Positions 28,565-36,021 of a DNA stretch of 64,000 nucleotides are shown here, piece by piece. Every line of letters starts with the position of its first letter. Position 1 is the stretch's first letter. The DNA comes from Acidobacteriota bacterium (GTDB lineage: Bacteria > Acidobacteriota > Terriglobia > Bryobacterales > Bryobacteraceae): the NCBI GenBank assembly GCA_016185425.1, contig JACPNQ010000001.1, positions 1 to 64,000 of the forward strand. Reading direction: 5' to 3'. The notes beneath the pieces are model-generated. The model did not search any database and was not told where the DNA came from. It saw only the letters and a program-made list of their open reading frames with translations. The position numbers were made by a program, and so were the translations under genes.

Positions 28565-29191
28565 TCAGCACCATGCCGCCGCTAGCCGCGCTTTCAGTTC
28601 CAGCACCGGTACTGGCAGGTTAGTCAGGAACTCCGCATGGCCGCGGGCCGCGCGGTAGGGCGGACGGCGAGCAGGCATCTGGAGCAACTGCGCCACCCGG
28701 CGAACGTCGAAATCGTACAGAAGCGTTCCATGGTGAAGGAAGGCGTGCCGTGTCCGCCGCTGAGCGCTGCCGGACACCTTTTTGTTATGCAGCGCCAGAT
28801 CGCTCTGACCCGCCGGCATCACATACGGAACGCCCAGAGCTTCGCAGACTCGCTGCGTCACCCATTGCATGCTAAACGCAACATCACGCCAACGCGGCTC
28901 CCAATCTAGCGGGAGCACCAGTGCATAGTTCAGACACCCTGGGCCCAATACGACCGTCCCGCCACCGCTGCATCGACGGAGTACCGGCACTCCTTCCGCC
29001 TCACACGCGTCCAACTTCGCTTCCCGATCGGCGCGCCCGCCTTGCCCCATCACGACGCATTCCCGGCCGCTTTCCCAGACGCGCAGAACGCCCACGCCTT
29101 CGGCGAGTAATTGTTCGTCCAATTGCAGATTTTCGGCCGGTTCCGGTAACGAAACGTCCATCCAGCGAAGCGTGTTTGGCGTCATTTTCAT
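28565..29191 (-). CDS. Lipoate-protein ligase A-like enzyme
   Basis: Product of 208 residues from the ATG at 29191 (an ATG at 29215 would add eight). It belongs to the biotin/lipoate transferase fold: RRCSGGGTVVLGPGCLNYAL (about 72-91) is the lipoyl-AMP binding part, and the invariant lysine is in DLALHNKKVSGSAQRR (Lys138). HHGTLLYDFD follows as in LplA. It is shorter than E. coli LplA (about 338) and lacks its C-terminal accessory domain, like the small ligases that work on dedicated lipoyl carriers or with a separate partner. It is divergent from the nine-gene cluster, which contains a GcvH-like lipoyl acceptor, so the likely substrate is that carrier. Octanoyl transfer instead of lipoate ligation is an alternative. 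Confidence 0.85.
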   Translation of the reverse strand: MKMTPNTLRWMDVSLPEPAENLQLDEQLLAEGVGVLRVWESGRECVVMGQGGRADREAKLDACEAEGVPVLRRCSGGGTVVLGPGCLNYALVLPLDWEPRWRDVAFSMQWVTQRVCEALGVPYVMPAGQSDLALHNKKVSGSAQRRTRHAFLHHGTLLYDFDVRRVAQLLQMPARRPPYRAARGHAEFLTNLPVPVLELKARLAAAWC

Positions 29192-29212
29192 GGGTTCTAC
29201 CGAGGCTTCGTT

Positions 29213-29218
29213 CATAAT
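29213..29218 (+). promoter_or_regulatory. Putative -10 box of the nine-gene cluster
   Basis: CATAAT (five of six to TATAAT) ends eight bases before the ATG of the cysteine desulfurase gene, so transcription would begin at or next to the start codon. No Shine-Dalgarno sequence and no clear -35 box are present. It overlaps the 5' region of the divergent lipoate-ligase-like gene. Confidence 0.4.
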
Positions 29219-29226
29219 ACCTACAA

Positions 29227-30339
29227 ATGGTTGTGTATCTCGATTGCGCCGCCACGACACCGCTCGATCCAAGGGTTCGGGCGGAGGTTTTGCGCTATCT
29301 GGACGAAGATTTCGGCAATGCGGGAAGCCGCACTCACGACTACGGCCGCCGCGCCCGCACAGCGGTCGAATCGGCTCGTGACAGCGTCGCAGCCATCACC
29401 GGATCCAGCCGCGGCGACGTCGTGTTCACGAGCGGCGCTACCGAGAGTAACAACTTGGCTATACTCGGCCTCGCCGGTCCGGAGCGATCGAGACACATCG
29501 TCACCACCCGCATCGAACACCACGCGGTGCTTGAACCCGTGGCCGAGTTGGAACGCCGCGGCTTCACGGTAACCTATGTCGACCCCGAACCCGGCGGCTG
29601 GGTCTCGCCGGCCTCCGTCGCCACCGCCCTGCGGCCGGATACCTTCCTCGTCTCCGTCATGCACGTCAACAATGAAACAGGCGTCCAACAACCTATCGTC
29701 GAGATCGCCGAAACGCTGCAAAGCCACGCCGCCTATTTCCACACCGACGCGGCGCAGGGCTTCGGCAAGGCTATTGAGGCACTCACCCATCCGCGCCTCG
29801 ATCTCATTAGTATCAGCGGCCATAAGATCCATGCGCCGAAAGGCGCCGGCGCGCTCATCCTCCGCCGCCGCAATGGCACCCGCCCTCCCATACGGCCCTT
29901 ACTGCACGGTGGCGGACAGGAGCGTGGCCTGCGTTCCGGCACGCTTCCGGTCCACCTCATTGCGGGCCTCGGAAAGGCCGCGGAGATCGCGAAAACGGAA
30001 TGGCGGGAACGAGCCGATCTTTGCCGCGCTTATCGCGCGAAGCTCCTTGAGGGGCTCGCTCCGTTGAAGCCGGTCCTCCACGGCGATCAGTCCCGTACGC
30101 TGCCCAATATCGTCAACCTCTCGATTCCCGGTATGCAAGCCGAAGCGCTGATGGACGCCTGGAGCGAGCTTGTCGCCATATCCGATGGCGCCGCCTGCAC
30201 TAGCCAGTCCCAGCAATGCAGCCATGTTCTGGGCGCCATGGGGTTGCCGGATGAGCGCATGTCCGGGGCCGTTCGGCTTTCCTGGTGCCACGACTCTCCG
30301 TTACCCGACCTGCCTGCCATGGTGGCCGCCGCCGCATGA
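29227..30339 (+). CDS. Cysteine desulfurase (NifS/IscS family)
   Basis: Product of 370 residues, a PLP-dependent enzyme that takes sulfur from cysteine as a persulfide. Landmarks: YLDCAATTPLDP at the N-terminus, FTSGATESNNLAILG (about 66-80), HHAVLEPV, VNNETGVQQPI, HTDAAQGFGK, the PLP lysine in SISGHKIHAPKGAGAL (about Lys200), and a flexible loop with the catalytic cysteine in GAACTSQSQQCSHVL (about Cys324). The loop differs from the usual IscS/NifS loop and has a second cysteine six residues on. It opens the plus-strand cluster; its TGA overlaps the ATG of the lipoyl-carrier gene. It may feed Fe-S assembly for the cluster's Fe-S proteins or supply sulfur to a product. Confidence 0.9.
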   Translation: MVVYLDCAATTPLDPRVRAEVLRYLDEDFGNAGSRTHDYGRRARTAVESARDSVAAITGSSRGDVVFTSGATESNNLAILGLAGPERSRHIVTTRIEHHAVLEPVAELERRGFTVTYVDPEPGGWVSPASVATALRPDTFLVSVMHVNNETGVQQPIVEIAETLQSHAAYFHTDAAQGFGKAIEALTHPRLDLISISGHKIHAPKGAGALILRRRNGTRPPIRPLLHGGGQERGLRSGTLPVHLIAGLGKAAEIAKTEWRERADLCRAYRAKLLEGLAPLKPVLHGDQSRTLPNIVNLSIPGMQAEALMDAWSELVAISDGAACTSQSQQCSHVLGAMGLPDERMSGAVRLSWCHDSPLPDLPAMVAAAA

Positions 30340-30809
30340 AAATCCCGACGATTTATTACAAACGAACACGCTTCACCGCCCGCCTGCCGGAGACGTACCG
30401 CTACAGTCCCGCTCACTACTGGCTGAACGAAATCGAACCGGGCATTTGGCAGGTTGGTTTCACGAAGTTTGCAACCCGGATGCTCGGCGACATTGTTGAG
30501 TTTGAGTTCAAAGTGGCGCCGGGCACGACGATAGAAACCGGCCAGGTGATCGGTTGGACGGAGGGATTCAAAGCGCTCAGCGATGTCTACAGCGCGGCGT
30601 CGGGCGAGTTCCTCGGAGTCAATCCTGCCCTCCAGGAATCCATCACCCTCCTCGATAATGACCCCTTCGGAGAAGGCTGGCTCTACACCGTCAAAGGAAC
30701 TCCCGGACCAGGGTCTACCGGCGTGCACGGGTATATTAGTATCCTCGACGCTACGATTGACAAGATGATCGCGAGTCGTCACTCGCAAGGAGAACTAGAG
30801 AATGTCTGA
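30336..30809 (+). CDS. GcvH-like lipoyl carrier protein
   Basis: Product of 157 residues with the glycine-cleavage H-protein fold. The region YWLNEIEPGIWQVGFTKFA matches the GcvH start, and GWTEGFKALSDVYSAASGEF holds the lysine that would carry lipoate (Lys79). Compared with housekeeping GcvH (about 125-130 residues) it has an N-terminal extension and a C-terminal addition, and the usual SVESVKA is changed to TEGFKA. No other glycine-cleavage gene is near, so it is probably a specialised swinging arm, like the lipoate-binding proteins of Hdr-like sulfur oxidation. It is coupled by ATGA to the desulfurase upstream and overlaps the GTPase gene downstream by eight bases. The ligase at 28565 is its likely modifier. 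Confidence 0.85.
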   Translation: MKIPTIYYKRTRFTARLPETYRYSPAHYWLNEIEPGIWQVGFTKFATRMLGDIVEFEFKVAPGTTIETGQVIGWTEGFKALSDVYSAASGEFLGVNPALQESITLLDNDPFGEGWLYTVKGTPGPGSTGVHGYISILDATIDKMIASRHSQGELENV

Positions 30810-31914
30810 TGCACCAGCCAAGGCCCGCTACATCATGATTGGTGGCTTTCTCGGGGCAGGCAAAACGACCGCCATCCTTCGTTTTGCCCAGCACCTTCAC
30901 TCGCGCGGCACACAGGTAGGCCTGATTACAAATGACCAGAGCATTGGCCTGGTCGACACGGCGCTGCTCCAGTCGCAGGGAATGCCTGTCGAAGAGATCA
31001 CCGGCGGCTGTTTCTGCTGCCGCTTCCAATCGCTGATGGATGCCGCGGGCAATCTGACCCGTACCGCCGCGCCGGAAGTCTTTATCGCGGAGCCCGTAGG
31101 AAGCTGCACAGACCTCCGCGCCGCCGTCAGTTATCCTCTTCGCCGGATCTATGGCGAAGACTACGAGATTGCCCCGCTCAGCGTCCTGGTCGATCCGATC
31201 CGGGCCATGCGCGTCCTCGGCCTTGATAAGGGTAAAGCGTTCTCGGAGAAGGTACTCTACGTCTACAGGAAGCAGCTTGAAGAGGCCGACATCATCGTCA
31301 TCAATAAGACGGACCTGCTCTCGGAAGCCGATCATGCCAGCCTTCGCGACGCCCTCCAAGAAAATTACCCCGGCTCGGAGATTCTCTCCATTTCCGCCCG
31401 CACCGGCGAAGGTGTCGACGAGTGGCACCGGTGCCTGCTGGCTGAGCAGATCGACAACCGCCAGGCTCCGGACGTTGACTACGAAATCTACGCGGAAGGC
31501 GAGGCACTGCTTGGATGGTTGAACGCCTCCGCCACCATCAACGTCCCGGCGTCTTTTGACGGCAACGCCCTTCTCAGTCGTATTGCCGGGACTCTCCAAG
31601 CGAAACTCGCCGAACAGAGCGCCGAAATCGCTCACTTGAAGATGACCCTCTCTCCCAGTGAAGGGAACGACCTTGCCGTCCTCAATCTCGTTCGCGGCGA
31701 CGGAACTCCCGAAAGCATCCATCGCCTCCAGGACGATATGGAATCAGGCGAGCTCATCGTCAATCTTCGCGCCGAAGCCGATCCCGAGATCCTGCGCGCC
31801 GCCGTCGAAGCCATTCTCCGCGACATACTACCGGGTGCGGATGTTAATATCGAGCACATTGAGGCATTCCGCCCTGGAAAGCCGACGCCCACTTATCGCA
31901 TGGCCATGGCATGA
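30802..31914 (+). CDS. CobW/UreG-family GTPase
   Basis: Product of 370 residues of the G3E GTPase family (CobW, HypB, UreG), which load metals into proteins or escort cofactors. It has the P-loop GGFLGAGKTT (14-23), the metal-binding GGCFCC motif (Cys70, Cys72, Cys73), the INKTDLL guanine motif (about 169-175) and a SARTGEGVDEW segment. The C-terminal 130 residues differ from the standard CobW C-terminal domain. An AGGAGAA site precedes the ATG. Its position between the lipoyl carrier and Fe-S proteins suggests it matures a metal site in this pathway, for example in the radical SAM or DUF116 protein; the metal is not predictable. Confidence 0.85.
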   Translation: MSDAPAKARYIMIGGFLGAGKTTAILRFAQHLHSRGTQVGLITNDQSIGLVDTALLQSQGMPVEEITGGCFCCRFQSLMDAAGNLTRTAAPEVFIAEPVGSCTDLRAAVSYPLRRIYGEDYEIAPLSVLVDPIRAMRVLGLDKGKAFSEKVLYVYRKQLEEADIIVINKTDLLSEADHASLRDALQENYPGSEILSISARTGEGVDEWHRCLLAEQIDNRQAPDVDYEIYAEGEALLGWLNASATINVPASFDGNALLSRIAGTLQAKLAEQSAEIAHLKMTLSPSEGNDLAVLNLVRGDGTPESIHRLQDDMESGELIVNLRAEADPEILRAAVEAILRDILPGADVNIEHIEAFRPGKPTPTYRMAMA

Positions 31915-32255
31915 CCGCATCCACGTCTCCACTCCGTATTTTGTATTGCCATTGCGCGTTTGCGCGTGTCGTACCAGGGGACGTGAAGGCCGCCGTGCTC
32001 GATCAACTATCCGCCGCCGCTATTGAGTTTGAGGCGGTCCCAGATCTCTGCGAAATGTCGGCTCGCCGCGACCCGCGAATCGCCGCGCTCGCGGCCACGC
32101 CAGGACTCCGCATCGCCGCCTGCTTCCCGCGCGCCGTTCGCGGACTATTCGAAGCGGCTGGCAGCCCGCTGGCCGAAGACACCAGCGTCTTAAACATGCG
32201 AACACAAGCGGCTCCCGATGTCGTCGAGTCGCTACTCGCGGAGACCGCCGGATGA
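31911..32255 (+). CDS. Small cysteine protein resembling the Fe-S N-terminus of HdrA
   Basis: Product of 114 residues with four cysteines placed as in the N-terminal domain of heterodisulfide reductase HdrA: LYCHCAFARVV (Cys13, Cys15), VPDLCEMSA (Cys47) and IAACFPRAV (Cys71). In HdrA the order is CHC, then C, then AACSPR, and it binds a [4Fe-4S] cluster. Here that domain stands alone, with no flavin domain. It is coupled on both sides by ATGA overlaps (CobW gene before, ferredoxin gene after), so stoichiometric expression with the ferredoxin is likely. I infer an electron-transfer or disulfide-handling role towards the lipoyl carrier. The resemblance is by motif only and needs a profile search. 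Confidence 0.6.
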   Translation: MTASTSPLRILYCHCAFARVVPGDVKAAVLDQLSAAAIEFEAVPDLCEMSARRDPRIAALAATPGLRIAACFPRAVRGLFEAAGSPLAEDTSVLNMRTQAAPDVVESLLAETAG

Positions 32256-33100
32256 GCCGTCTCGACGGGACGCAGATTCGCACGGTCCTCTATGAGGGCC
32301 CGGGCAGCGCTCCTATTGAGCCCGCCGTCCGTTCTCAAATAATGAGTGCCCTTCTCGATAAGGGCTTTGCCGTTACCGCGCTGCAATCCAGCACTCACCT
32401 CACCGCGGCCGAGCGCGATGTGGTTGTCATACTCGGCCGGTTCGCCGATTCTCCGCCCGATTTCAATAATGGCTTCACCGTACGATTCCAGCCTATTGAC
32501 GGGATCGACGCCCCAGCGATCGTAGCCGCGGTCGAGCAACTGATCGGCGAACATGGCGCCGTCAAAGCGGGTGCATGGAAACCTTGGTTTCCCGTTATCG
32601 ACTACAGCCGCTGCACCAATTGCATGCAGTGTCTCAGCTTCTGCCTCTTCGACGTTTATGGCGTCTCAAAGGACCGCAAGATCCAGGTTCGCAACCAGGA
32701 CAATTGCAAGACCGATTGCCCCGCCTGTTCCCGCGTATGTCCCGAAGTGGCCATCATGTTTCCGAAGTACCGCCACGCCCCGATTAACGGCGACCAGGTG
32801 AGTAGCGATGATATGCGCCGCGAAGCCATGAAGGTGGACATCTCCGCCCTCCTTGGCGGCGATATCTACGCCATGCTACGCGACCGCAGCGTCAAGGCCA
32901 CCTCCCGGTTTTCCAAGGAGCGGGACGACGAGCGCGCGATCAAAGAGCGTCAAAACTGTCTCAGAAAGTTGCAACAGGACATGGATATTCCGGCCGAAGT
33001 ACTGGCCTCCCTCCCCTCGGTCGATGAGATTCGCGCCAAGGCCCAACAAGCGGCGGCGCGTGCCCAGGCGGCGATGGCCCCAGAAACGGAGGTCCAGTAG
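32252..33100 (+). CDS. Two-cluster ferredoxin-domain protein
   Basis: Product of 282 residues. Residues 1-100 look like a Rossmann/flavodoxin-like or amidotransferase-like domain (IRTVLYEGPGSAP, DVVVILGRFADSPPD) without a known active site. Residues 115-170 are a 2[4Fe-4S] ferredoxin with two cysteine sets: Cys121, 124, 127, 131 (CTNCMQCLSFC) and Cys152, 156, 159, 163 (CKTDCPACSRVCP); the second set has three residues between its first two cysteines. The last 100 residues are Arg/Glu- and Ala-rich and helical. Its ATG overlaps the stop of the HdrA-like gene. Likely the electron donor for the radical SAM enzyme encoded next, or the partner of the lipoyl carrier. Confidence 0.8.
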   Translation: MSRLDGTQIRTVLYEGPGSAPIEPAVRSQIMSALLDKGFAVTALQSSTHLTAAERDVVVILGRFADSPPDFNNGFTVRFQPIDGIDAPAIVAAVEQLIGEHGAVKAGAWKPWFPVIDYSRCTNCMQCLSFCLFDVYGVSKDRKIQVRNQDNCKTDCPACSRVCPEVAIMFPKYRHAPINGDQVSSDDMRREAMKVDISALLGGDIYAMLRDRSVKATSRFSKERDDERAIKERQNCLRKLQQDMDIPAEVLASLPSVDEIRAKAQQAAARAQAAMAPETEVQ

Positions 33101-33104
33101 GTAA

Positions 33105-34298
33105 ATGGTGTATTCCTTCGCCAAGCGCATGCTGACTGAGCCCGATCCCCGTCTCCTCCGCAAATTCGCACTCAACTTCGGCCTCAAGGGCGTGCTCTCC
33201 GTTGAGAAGTACAAGCGACGCCTGAAGCGCGGCGAATACTTTCCGCCTTTCCTTTTCATATCGGTCATCTCCGGCTGCCAGTTGCGGTGCCAGGGCTGCT
33301 GGGTTGACGTCGAAAAACCGTCCAGGCAGATCTCGCTCGAAGACATGAACCGCCTGATCGGCGATGCCAAGAAGCATGGCAATAGCTACTTCGGCATCCT
33401 CGGCGGCGAACCGTTCCTGCACCCGCAGCTCCTCGATATCTTCGCCGCCCATCCCGACGCCTATTTCCAGGTCTTCACCAACGGTCAGATGATCACGGAG
33501 GAGACAGCCGCCCGCCTCCGGGAAATCGGCAATGTGTCCCCCCTCGTCAGCATTGAAGGCACGGAGATCATCAGCGATGAACGGCGCGGCCGATTGAAGG
33601 TACTGAACCGGACACTAGCCGGCCTCGAACAGTGCCGCAAGCATCGCCTAATCACTGGCGTGGCTACGAGCGTGTGCCAGACGAACATTGACGACCTTGT
33701 GAGCGAGAGATGGCTCCGCCGCCTCATTGACATGGGTGTCCACTACGCGTGGTTTCACACTTATCGACCTGTGGGGCCGAACTCCAACCCCGCTCTTGGC
33801 CTGACCCCGGAACAGATTGTGCAGGTACGCCGGTTCGTCGTGGAAATGCGGTCGAAGCTCCCCATCGCCATTGTCGATGCCTATTGGGACGACAACGGCG
33901 AAGCGCTCTGCCCCATGGCCACCGGCGCTAGCCACCACATCAGCCCATACGGCGACTTGGAGCCCTGCCCTATCATCCAATTCGCCAAAGAAACAATACA
34001 CGATCACGACAGCATCTACGAGCTCATGAACCGTTCCGGATTCCTCCGGGATTTCCGCGAGACGGCTGCCAAGACCACCCGCGGCTGCATTGTTCTGGAA
34101 CGCCCTGACATCGTGCGCGATCTCGTGAACAAGCACGGCGCGCGCGACACTACCCAGCGCCAGGCCGCCATGTCCGAGCTGGGCGCCATGCAACCCCGCC
34201 ACAGCCAGCACCAGCCGGGCCAGGAAGTCCCAGAAGATCACTGGGCTTACCGCTTTGCCAAGAAGCATTGGTTTTTCGGCTTCGGAGCGTACTCCTGA
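33105..34298 (+). CDS. Radical SAM enzyme, HpnH/MoaA-like layout
   Basis: Product of 397 residues. The radical SAM motif SGCQLRCQGCWV places Cys58, Cys62 and Cys65 around a [4Fe-4S] cluster; GILGGEPFLHPQLL (about 97-110) is the SAM-binding GGE motif. The layout recalls HpnH and other twitch- or SPASM-like enzymes, with later cysteines in EALCPMATGASHHISPYGDL and EPCPIIQ (about 267-290) that could hold an auxiliary cluster. The C-terminal 60 residues are polar and end AKKHWFFGFGAYS. Four bases separate it from the ferredoxin gene and one from the next gene. In hopanoid synthesis HpnH joins adenosine to a triterpene, so radical modification of an isoprenoid is a fair hypothesis here, but the substrate is unknown. 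Confidence 0.85.
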   Translation: MVYSFAKRMLTEPDPRLLRKFALNFGLKGVLSVEKYKRRLKRGEYFPPFLFISVISGCQLRCQGCWVDVEKPSRQISLEDMNRLIGDAKKHGNSYFGILGGEPFLHPQLLDIFAAHPDAYFQVFTNGQMITEETAARLREIGNVSPLVSIEGTEIISDERRGRLKVLNRTLAGLEQCRKHRLITGVATSVCQTNIDDLVSERWLRRLIDMGVHYAWFHTYRPVGPNSNPALGLTPEQIVQVRRFVVEMRSKLPIAIVDAYWDDNGEALCPMATGASHHISPYGDLEPCPIIQFAKETIHDHDSIYELMNRSGFLRDFRETAAKTTRGCIVLERPDIVRDLVNKHGARDTTQRQAAMSELGAMQPRHSQHQPGQEVPEDHWAYRFAKKHWFFGFGAYS

Positions 34299-34299
34299 A

Positions 34300-36021
34300 A
34301 TGTTGATTCCGATCGAACTTCCGCGTGCCGTTCCGGCGCAAAACGGCCGGCGCCCGCAGGCCAACATCCCGCAAAGCCGCCTGGAGCGTGAAAACCTCAA
34401 GAGTTTCATCGCGCGCTACGTCGCGGAGAACCGCGCCGCTTTAACGCCGCCCATGCCGCTCGACGATTTGCGCGCACATGCCGATACCGTCATTGATCGT
34501 ACGGGCATTGCGCCTGATTATAGGGATTACGCCGGGGTCCTGCTCAGCAACGAAGCGTGGCGCGAAGCGTTGGCTGCCGTTCCTTATGAGCGCCGCCTGC
34601 TCCTTCTCCCCAAGTGCCTGCGCGTTGAGGATCGCTGTCCCGCTCCGTTCGATGAGTTGGGCCTGCTGTGTAAACAGTGTGGACTCTGCACGATTCAGGA
34701 CCTGCAATCGGAAGCCGAGCGCCTCGGCTACGCCGTGCTGGTCGCCGAAGGTTCCGCTTTGGTGATGGCAATCATTCAGACCGGTAAGATCGAAGCCGTC
34801 GTCGGCGTGAGTTGTCTCTCAGTTCTGGAGCGTGCGTTCCCCTACATCGAGTCTGCCGCCATCCCCAGCATCGCGATCCCGCTTCTCCAGGACGACTGTA
34901 AGGACACCACGATTGACGTTGAATGGGTGTGGGACATGATCCATTTGACGAGCGACGACCACACCTGGCGCCTCGATATCGACAATCTCCGCGAGGAAGT
35001 AAAGGGCTGGTTCAGCGAAGAAAGCATGAACCGGCTCTTCGGCAACGCGCCCGCGAACGAAGCCGAGCAACTCGCCCGGCAGTGGCTGGCTAAGGACGGC
35101 AAACGCTGGCGCCCGCTTCTTACGGCGTGTGTTTATCAAGCCCTCAACGACGATCCCGAAGCCCCGCTCCCCGATAGCCTGAAAAGGGTGGCCCTTGCCG
35201 TCGAGTGCTTCCACAAAGCTTCGTTGATCCACGACGACATCGAGGACGAAGACGACGAGCGCTATGGCGCCGCCACTATGCACGCCGAATACGGGGTACC
35301 CGTGGCGCTGAACGCGGGTGACTTGCTGGTCGGCGAAGGCTACCGCCTCCTCGCCGAATCCGGTTTCCCAGCGGAAACAGTTCTACAAATGACGCGGATC
35401 GCGGCTGGCGGCCACCGGGAACTGTGTCTCGGCCAGGGCGCCGAGCTGAGTTGGTCCCGCCGCCAGCGTGCCTTGAAGTTGCAAGAAGTGCTGGGCATTT
35501 TCAAGCTCAAGACAGCGCCCGCTTTCGAAGTCGCGCTTCGCCTCGGAGCTGCCTGCGCCGGAGCGGACGAAGAGGTTCACGGCGTGTTGAAGCGGTACAG
35601 TGAAGCTCTCGGCATCGCCTACCAGATCCGCGATGACATTGACGATCTCGCCGCGGACGCCGGGCTCGTCTCGCGCATCCGCCCATCCATGCCGCTGGCC
35701 GAAGCCTTTGACCGTTCCAAGGGCGTGGATCGGGCCTTCCTTGAGATAGTCTGGGCGCAGACTCACGTGTCGCGCGAGGACGCAACGCGTGTCCGCCAGA
35801 TCTTCGTAGCGGCTGACGTCGAGAATCGCTCCGGGCGGTTGCTCGAATCGTACAAGGAGTCGGCCATTCGTTCGCTCGCCGGACTCCATGATCCGAGTCT
35901 GAAGGGCTTGCTGCGGCGAGTCATCGGCAAGATTTTCAAAGTGGAAATACAGGGGTGGTGCAGTGAGTTTGAGGCTCGAAATGCTGCAAGTGGCCAGGCT
36001 GTCTCCGAGGTCGCTCGGTGA
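34300..36021 (+). CDS. DUF116 / polyprenyl diphosphate synthase fusion
   Basis: Product of 573 residues. The N-terminal part (about 60-210) fits DUF116, a cysteine-rich domain often near Fe-S and radical SAM genes: LLLLPKCLRVEDRCPAP, LGLLCKQCGLC, VGVSCLSVLERAFPY and LLQDDCKDTTID. The C-terminal 330 residues are a trans-isoprenyl diphosphate synthase: WRPLLTACVYQAL, the first Asp-rich motif LIHDDIEDEDDER (about 308-320), a GHRELCLGQGAELSW stretch and the second motif YQIRDDIDD (about 441-449). The enzyme would condense IPP with an allylic diphosphate; the chain length cannot be read reliably. Fusion of a putative Fe-S domain to a chain-length synthase is unusual and suggests direct hand-over of the prenyl product. 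The start at 34300 lies one base after the previous stop. Confidence 0.85.
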   Translation: MLIPIELPRAVPAQNGRRPQANIPQSRLERENLKSFIARYVAENRAALTPPMPLDDLRAHADTVIDRTGIAPDYRDYAGVLLSNEAWREALAAVPYERRLLLLPKCLRVEDRCPAPFDELGLLCKQCGLCTIQDLQSEAERLGYAVLVAEGSALVMAIIQTGKIEAVVGVSCLSVLERAFPYIESAAIPSIAIPLLQDDCKDTTIDVEWVWDMIHLTSDDHTWRLDIDNLREEVKGWFSEESMNRLFGNAPANEAEQLARQWLAKDGKRWRPLLTACVYQALNDDPEAPLPDSLKRVALAVECFHKASLIHDDIEDEDDERYGAATMHAEYGVPVALNAGDLLVGEGYRLLAESGFPAETVLQMTRIAAGGHRELCLGQGAELSWSRRQRALKLQEVLGIFKLKTAPAFEVALRLGAACAGADEEVHGVLKRYSEALGIAYQIRDDIDDLAADAGLVSRIRPSMPLAEAFDRSKGVDRAFLEIVWAQTHVSREDATRVRQIFVAADVENRSGRLLESYKESAIRSLAGLHDPSLKGLLRRVIGKIFKVEIQGWCSEFEARNAASGQAVSEVAR

